From the NCBI GenBank assembly GCA_002339085.1, contig DDDX01000047.1, positions 1 through 8,163 on the forward strand: DNA of 8,163 nt, written 5' to 3'. The notes beneath the pieces are model-generated. The model had not been told where the DNA came from, did no database searches, and worked only from the letters and a program-made list of their open reading frames with translations. This document shows, piece after piece, positions 6,494 through 8,163 of this stretch. The position numbers and the translations under genes were made by a program. The number at the start of each line of letters is the position of its first letter. The stretch's first letter is position 1. The stretch is from Cellvibrionales bacterium UBA1969. GTDB taxonomy: Bacteria; Pseudomonadota; Gammaproteobacteria; Pseudomonadales; UBA7434.

Positions 6494-6507
6494 CCATCTT
6501 GGGAAAC
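6494..6507 (-). promoter_or_regulatory. Shared leader motif, copy 2
   Basis: On the coding strand GTTTCCCAAGATGG, 13 of 14 identical to 2293-2306, and ending 31 nt before the start of the 623-residue protein. It lies inside the 56-nt gap between two surface-protein genes, so if functional it more likely acts on the mRNA than as a promoter. The hairpin potential seen in copy 1 is weaker here (GGCG instead of GGGC). Confidence 0.4.
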
Positions 6508-6518
6508 GACGTTGGATT

Positions 6519-8117
6519 TTATTTATAATTTATTTTCTTCCTTAGCCTAACTGCACCTAAGCCCAGCATCGACAGACCCAGCGCTAACAAGCCTATGCCG
6601 CCCATGGCTGGGACTTGTTTATTTACTGTGAGCATTGAAAGGACAAACTCAAAGGTGGAGCTTGTAGTATCGCCACCTGCAGCAGTTTCGTAATCGTCTG
6701 GTACACCATCATTGTCAATGTCCAAAGGGGTGGTTGCGACATAATTTTCAATATTGTTTAAAACAGATTCGGCATCATTAGCATCCATTTTATTCCCACC
6801 GAATTTCTCTTCGGTTAAGTTTAGTACGCTGTCACCATCAATATCTGGGTCGCATAAATCTCCAAACAAATCATTGTCAGCATTAAGTTGAAGGGGGTTT
6901 GCTATGGTAGGGCAATTATCTGTGAATTCATCGATACCATCATTATCAGAATCGCCATTTGGCGTTAAATCACAAGCATCGCCTACACTATCACTGTCGG
7001 TATCAACCTGATCAATATTGGCCTGCAATGGACAATTATCAATATTATTATCGATGCTGTCATTATCAGTATCACCATTCGGTGTAGTGTCACATGCATC
7101 ACCGACACCATCAAAATCTAGATCACTCTGACTAGGATTACTTATGAGCGGGCAGTTATCTAAAATCTCATCAATACCATCATTGTCGGTATCTCCGTTG
7201 GGGAACAAATCGCAGGCATCGCCAATATTATCGCCATCCAAGTCAGATTGATTGCTATTTGCTATTTCGGGACAATTATCAACTCCATTAGATGAACCGT
7301 CCCCATCCTTATCTAAGTCGCATTCATCTCCAGTCCCATCATTATCAATATCATTTTGAGAGAGGTTTGGTGCTATCAGACAATTATCGCTGGCGTCTGC
7401 AATACCATCATTATCAAAATCTGGCTCTTCAACTATTTCAAGATAAGCTACAATACCATCTGCTCCGTTTCCAATGATAGAATCATTAATATAGGGTTGA
7501 ACACCACAGCCCACTGATCCTCTAAACAAGCCTTCATTGTCTCCGCTTGATCCTGAAAGGGTTGATATTGAACCACCTACTGCCCAGAGTGGCTCATGAA
7601 GATTCAATGATTCAATTGCGTCTTGGTTGAGGGGAATCGCAATTACACTACCCATATCACTTGGAAAAATATTAGCCTCACGATATATCGTTCCAGTTCC
7701 TAGATCGTTAAATGTACCGATACCGCCAAAGCCTATCGTTAACAAAGCTGGATCAGTAGAAACATGCCTTATTGTTATCCTTTCAGTTGCATCTTGACTT
7801 GCATAACCATCTTCATGATTGGGACAGTTTTGCAATGAACCCGCTTGTGGGGGTAAGTAAATATTTAAAGTAGCAGCTGTCGCTGTTCTGATGAGGTTGG
7901 TATTAAAAACAAACCAATTCCTCAGTTCGGAAGGTTGATTGGGACCATAAAAATCTTTAACTGATCCAACAAAGTAACCATTCCCTGCAAAACCATTGGC
8001 AGCAAAATAACCTCTATCATAACTACCAACAATAGATACTTCTGCACTGACTAAGCTTGAATAAAAAGAGCATAAGAAAATCAATAAGTATATTGAAGCA
8101 TGGGTTAGACTACGCAT
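6519..8117 (-). CDS. Secreted jelly-roll-like / TSP3 protein with VPAMGG (IPTL-like) sorting tag
   Basis: 532 residues, complete. ATG at 8117, with GAGG 5 nt upstream lying inside the previous gene; the start overlaps that gene's stop. Signal peptide 1-25 (cleavage at VSA). Residues 26-230 form a domain with SYDRGYF, RNWFVFN (66-72), ATLNIYLP (82-89), LGTGTIY and a late GG-S-I-S-T-L segment. This pattern recalls a beta-sandwich module seen in PEP-CTERM exported proteins; I know no assigned function. Residues 234-427 are TSP3 repeats with five Cys pairs exactly 20 residues apart (246/266, 282/302, 322/342, 362/382, 402/422). The last four units keep a 40-residue period with a P-N-G-D-T/S-D-N-D linker. 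EF-hand-like loops follow at 425-436 and 466-477. The tag VPAMGGIG (502-509), hydrophobic helix and RLRKK resemble IPTL-CTERM; an extra INYK follows the basic cluster. Likely a calcium-stiffened surface protein, probably first or second in a unit with the FG-GAP/TSP3 gene. Confidence 0.88.
   Translation of the reverse strand: MRSLTHASIYLLIFLCSFYSSLVSAEVSIVGSYDRGYFAANGFAGNGYFVGSVKDFYGPNQPSELRNWFVFNTNLIRTATAATLNIYLPPQAGSLQNCPNHEDGYASQDATERITIRHVSTDPALLTIGFGGIGTFNDLGTGTIYREANIFPSDMGSVIAIPLNQDAIESLNLHEPLWAVGGSISTLSGSSGDNEGLFRGSVGCGVQPYINDSIIGNGADGIVAYLEIVEEPDFDNDGIADASDNCLIAPNLSQNDIDNDGTGDECDLDKDGDGSSNGVDNCPEIANSNQSDLDGDNIGDACDLFPNGDTDNDGIDEILDNCPLISNPSQSDLDFDGVGDACDTTPNGDTDNDSIDNNIDNCPLQANIDQVDTDSDSVGDACDLTPNGDSDNDGIDEFTDNCPTIANPLQLNADNDLFGDLCDPDIDGDSVLNLTEEKFGGNKMDANDAESVLNNIENYVATTPLDIDNDGVPDDYETAAGGDTTSSTFEFVLSMLTVNKQVPAMGGIGLLALGLSMLGLGAVRLRKKINYK
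6541..6613 (-). repeat. VPAMGG-tag DNA repeat, copy 2
   Basis: Partner of 4598-4670 (68 of 73 nt identical). It codes for nearly the whole sorting tag of the 532-residue protein. Beyond the tag toward the coding body the two genes show no comparable DNA identity. Confidence 0.95.
6840..7319 (-). repeat. Four tandem 120-nt TSP3 units
   Basis: Codes for residues 267-426 of the 532-residue protein: four 40-residue units with Cys at exactly equal spacing (282, 322, 362, 402 and 302, 342, 382, 422). A fifth, shorter and more divergent unit precedes them. The equal period with no indels suggests growth by in-frame duplication, though codons have since diverged. Confidence 0.85.
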
Positions 8118-8163
8118 TTCTACCTCTGATCAAACCTAAACCTACAAGCCCCGATAGAAAGAG
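8110..8163 (-). CDS. C-terminal end of a second VPLPA-tagged exported protein (5' part missing)
   Basis: Only the last 17 codons and a TAG stop (8110-8112) are present, reading LFLSGLVGLGLIRGRNA. This is the hydrophobic helix and basic tail of a VPLPA/PEP-CTERM tag; the VPLPA motif itself would lie just beyond the edge. The DNA at 8131-8163 is identical to the pentapeptide gene's tag. The stop overlaps the ATG of the 532-residue gene (ATGCGTAG), and the codons for the basic tail (AGA GGT AGA) supply that gene's Shine-Dalgarno, so the two genes are probably translationally coupled. The body of the protein is unknown; it need not be a pentapeptide protein. Confidence 0.85.
   Translation of the reverse strand, partial: LFLSGLVGLGLIRGRNA
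8131..8163 (-). repeat. VPLPA-tag DNA repeat, copy 2 (33 nt, exact, reaches edge)
   Basis: Exact copy of 1722-1754, in the same reading frame and orientation. It runs to the last base of the window, so its full length is unknown. Confidence 0.95.

Noticed and set aside
7292..7477. Plus-strand open frame of 61 codons
   Set aside because: Antisense shadow of the TSP3 region of the 532-residue protein, with biased His/Tyr/Leu composition and no recognisable signal.

Overview
The window looks like a stretch of a fairly AT-rich, probably marine, Gammaproteobacterium that sends large calcium-binding proteins to its surface. Support: Gram-negative style signal peptides, PEP-CTERM-type C-terminal sorting tags (a VPLPA class and an IPTL-like VPAMGG class), thrombospondin type 3 (TSP3) repeats and FG-GAP propellers, all common in exosortase-bearing environmental Gammaproteobacteria. 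The taxon is inferred from gene content only. No exosortase, rRNA, tRNA, CRISPR array, transposase or phage gene is visible.

Layout from right to left, in the direction of transcription of most genes (minus strand): the last 17 codons of a VPLPA-tagged protein (8110-8163) overlap by 8 nt the start of a 532-residue jelly-roll-like/TSP3 protein (6519-8117). Next come a 623-residue seven-repeat FG-GAP/TSP3 protein (4591-6462) and a cytoplasmic short-chain dehydrogenase (3768-4556). A single plus-strand gene, a GNAT-type acetyltransferase with a long C-terminal extension (2743-3732), runs convergently to the dehydrogenase. Left of it is a 484-nt non-coding divergent region holding a candidate promoter, palindromes and repeated half-sites. 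Then, again on the minus strand, come a secreted pentapeptide-repeat protein with a VPLPA tag (1686-2258) and a large FG-GAP/cadherin-like protein cut by the left edge just as its TSP3 region begins (1-1616).

The likely common theme is an exported set: each secreted protein pairs a binding module (propeller, jelly-roll-like domain or pentapeptide helix) with, in three of them, Asp-rich calcium-binding stalk repeats. The complete ones end in a motif + transmembrane helix + basic tail that an exosortase elsewhere in the genome would recognise. The acetyltransferase and dehydrogenase look like cytoplasmic passengers; no mechanistic link to the surface proteins can be shown.

The most striking point is at DNA level. 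The sorting-tag segments are almost identical between neighbouring genes whose bodies are unrelated or strongly diverged: 33 of 33 nt for the VPLPA pair and 68 of 73 nt for the VPAMGG pair. This suggests that tag cassettes are copied or recombined among genes. A short motif (CCATCTTGGG on the plus strand) also recurs 31-34 nt upstream of two of the surface-protein starts.
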